A DNA stretch of 64,000 bases. It comes from Salvelinus alpinus (taxonomy: Eukaryota > Chordata > Actinopteri > Salmoniformes > Salmonidae). Below the pieces are notes generated by a model, which did not search any database, had not been told where the DNA came from, and saw only the letters and a list, made by a program, of their open reading frames with translations. Every line of letters begins with the position of its first letter. Within the stretch, counting starts at the first letter, position 1. The translations under genes and the position numbers were made by a program. Shown piece after piece: positions 63,676-64,000 of this stretch. The stretch is from the NCBI RefSeq assembly GCF_045679555.1, contig NC_092100.1, positions 29,451,106 through 29,515,105 of the forward strand. The letters run 5' to 3'.

Positions 63676-64000
63676 CAGTTGAAGTCGGAAGTTTACATAC
63701 ACCTTAGCCAAATACATTTAAACTCAGTTTTTCACAATTCCTGACATTTAATCCTAGTAAATATTCCCTGTCTTAGGTCAGTTAGGATCACCACTTTATT
63801 TTAAGAATGTGAAATGTCAGAATAATAGTAGAGAGAATTATTTATTTCAGCTTTTATTTCTTTCATCACATTCCCAGTGGTTCAGAAGTTTACATACACT
63901 CAATTAGTATTTGGTAGCATTGCCTTTAAACTGTAACTTGGGTCACACGTTTCGGGTAGCCTTCCACAAGCTTCCCACAATAAATTGGGTGAATTTTGGC
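63676..64000 (-). mobile_element. Tc1-like element (A/C family), cut by the window edge
   Basis: The left end cagttgaagtcggaagttta follows TA (63674-63675), placed directly after the MITE. The transposase C-terminus is on the minus strand with TAA at 63904-63906 and runs off the right edge. Confidence 0.93.
63904..64000 (-). pseudogene. Tc1 transposase C-terminus, partial
   Basis: Minus strand: the reading from the window edge matches the 'AKIHPTYCGKLVEGYP' region of the element C protein and ends at TAA 63904-63906. A short loss between 'acaatttaaa' and 'aacttgggt' (about 63928-63940) shifts the frame, so this copy is also damaged. The rest lies outside the window. Confidence 0.8.

Overview
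The window looks like nuclear DNA of a salmonid fish (salmon, trout or charr). It is dominated by interspersed repeats of types common in salmonids: Tc1/mariner elements with TA target sites, tRNA-derived SINEs whose 3' tail matches a LINE tail, L2-like LINE fragments, hAT-like elements and long dinucleotide and tetranucleotide arrays. There are no operons, bacterial genes, CRISPR arrays or long intact host reading frames. The species cannot be fixed from the sequence.

Host genes. Two terminal exons of cfdp1 (craniofacial development protein 1, BCNT domain) lie on the minus strand at 50805-50963 and 46432-46525. Their splice sites and phases match exactly and a stop codon ends the frame. About 5.6 kb further along the same strand, a four-codon first exon (Met-Ser-Val-Pro, then a GTAAGT donor) at 40831-40842 fits an alternative first exon of bcar1 (p130Cas). 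BCAR1 is the neighbour of CFDP1 in mammals. If so, 1-40830 is bcar1 intron 1, 40843-46431 holds the bcar1 promoter, the intergenic DNA and the cfdp1 3' UTR, and 46526-64000 is cfdp1 intron sequence. No other host exon was found.

Layout. 1-9400: a 30-bp minisatellite, hAT-like remnants, a complete 2.0-kb hAT-like element with an 8-bp target duplication, an L2-like LINE tail and a 107-bp-arm perfect palindrome. 9369-16658: a solo-LTR-like element, a telomere-motif-rich repeat, a TIR element containing a LINE tail, and a four-level nest (repeat > long LTR-like element > Tc1 > solo LTR). 16659-25340: Tc1 elements of four families, one nested in another, plus a SINE. 25341-33650: mostly single-copy DNA with simple repeats, MITEs and another hAT-like element. 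33823-38640: a Tc1 copy, a SINE, and a Tc1 shell enclosing a LINE fragment. 40831-46525: gene ends and a LINE carrying two insertions. 46780-64000: a second palindrome, MITEs, a Tc1-in-Tc1 nest, a LINE reverse transcriptase pseudogene split by a solo LTR, and a 1.6-kb inverted repeat.

No mobile element here has an intact transposase or polymerase. The most informative signals are structural: three copies of one 5-bp-TSD, TG...CA element family, datable insertion nests, perfect palindromes, and a Tc1 shell with LINE cargo. I found no convincing new functional system. Family names given from memory (L2/RSg-1-like LINE, SlmI-like SINE and so on) are recognition rather than database results.
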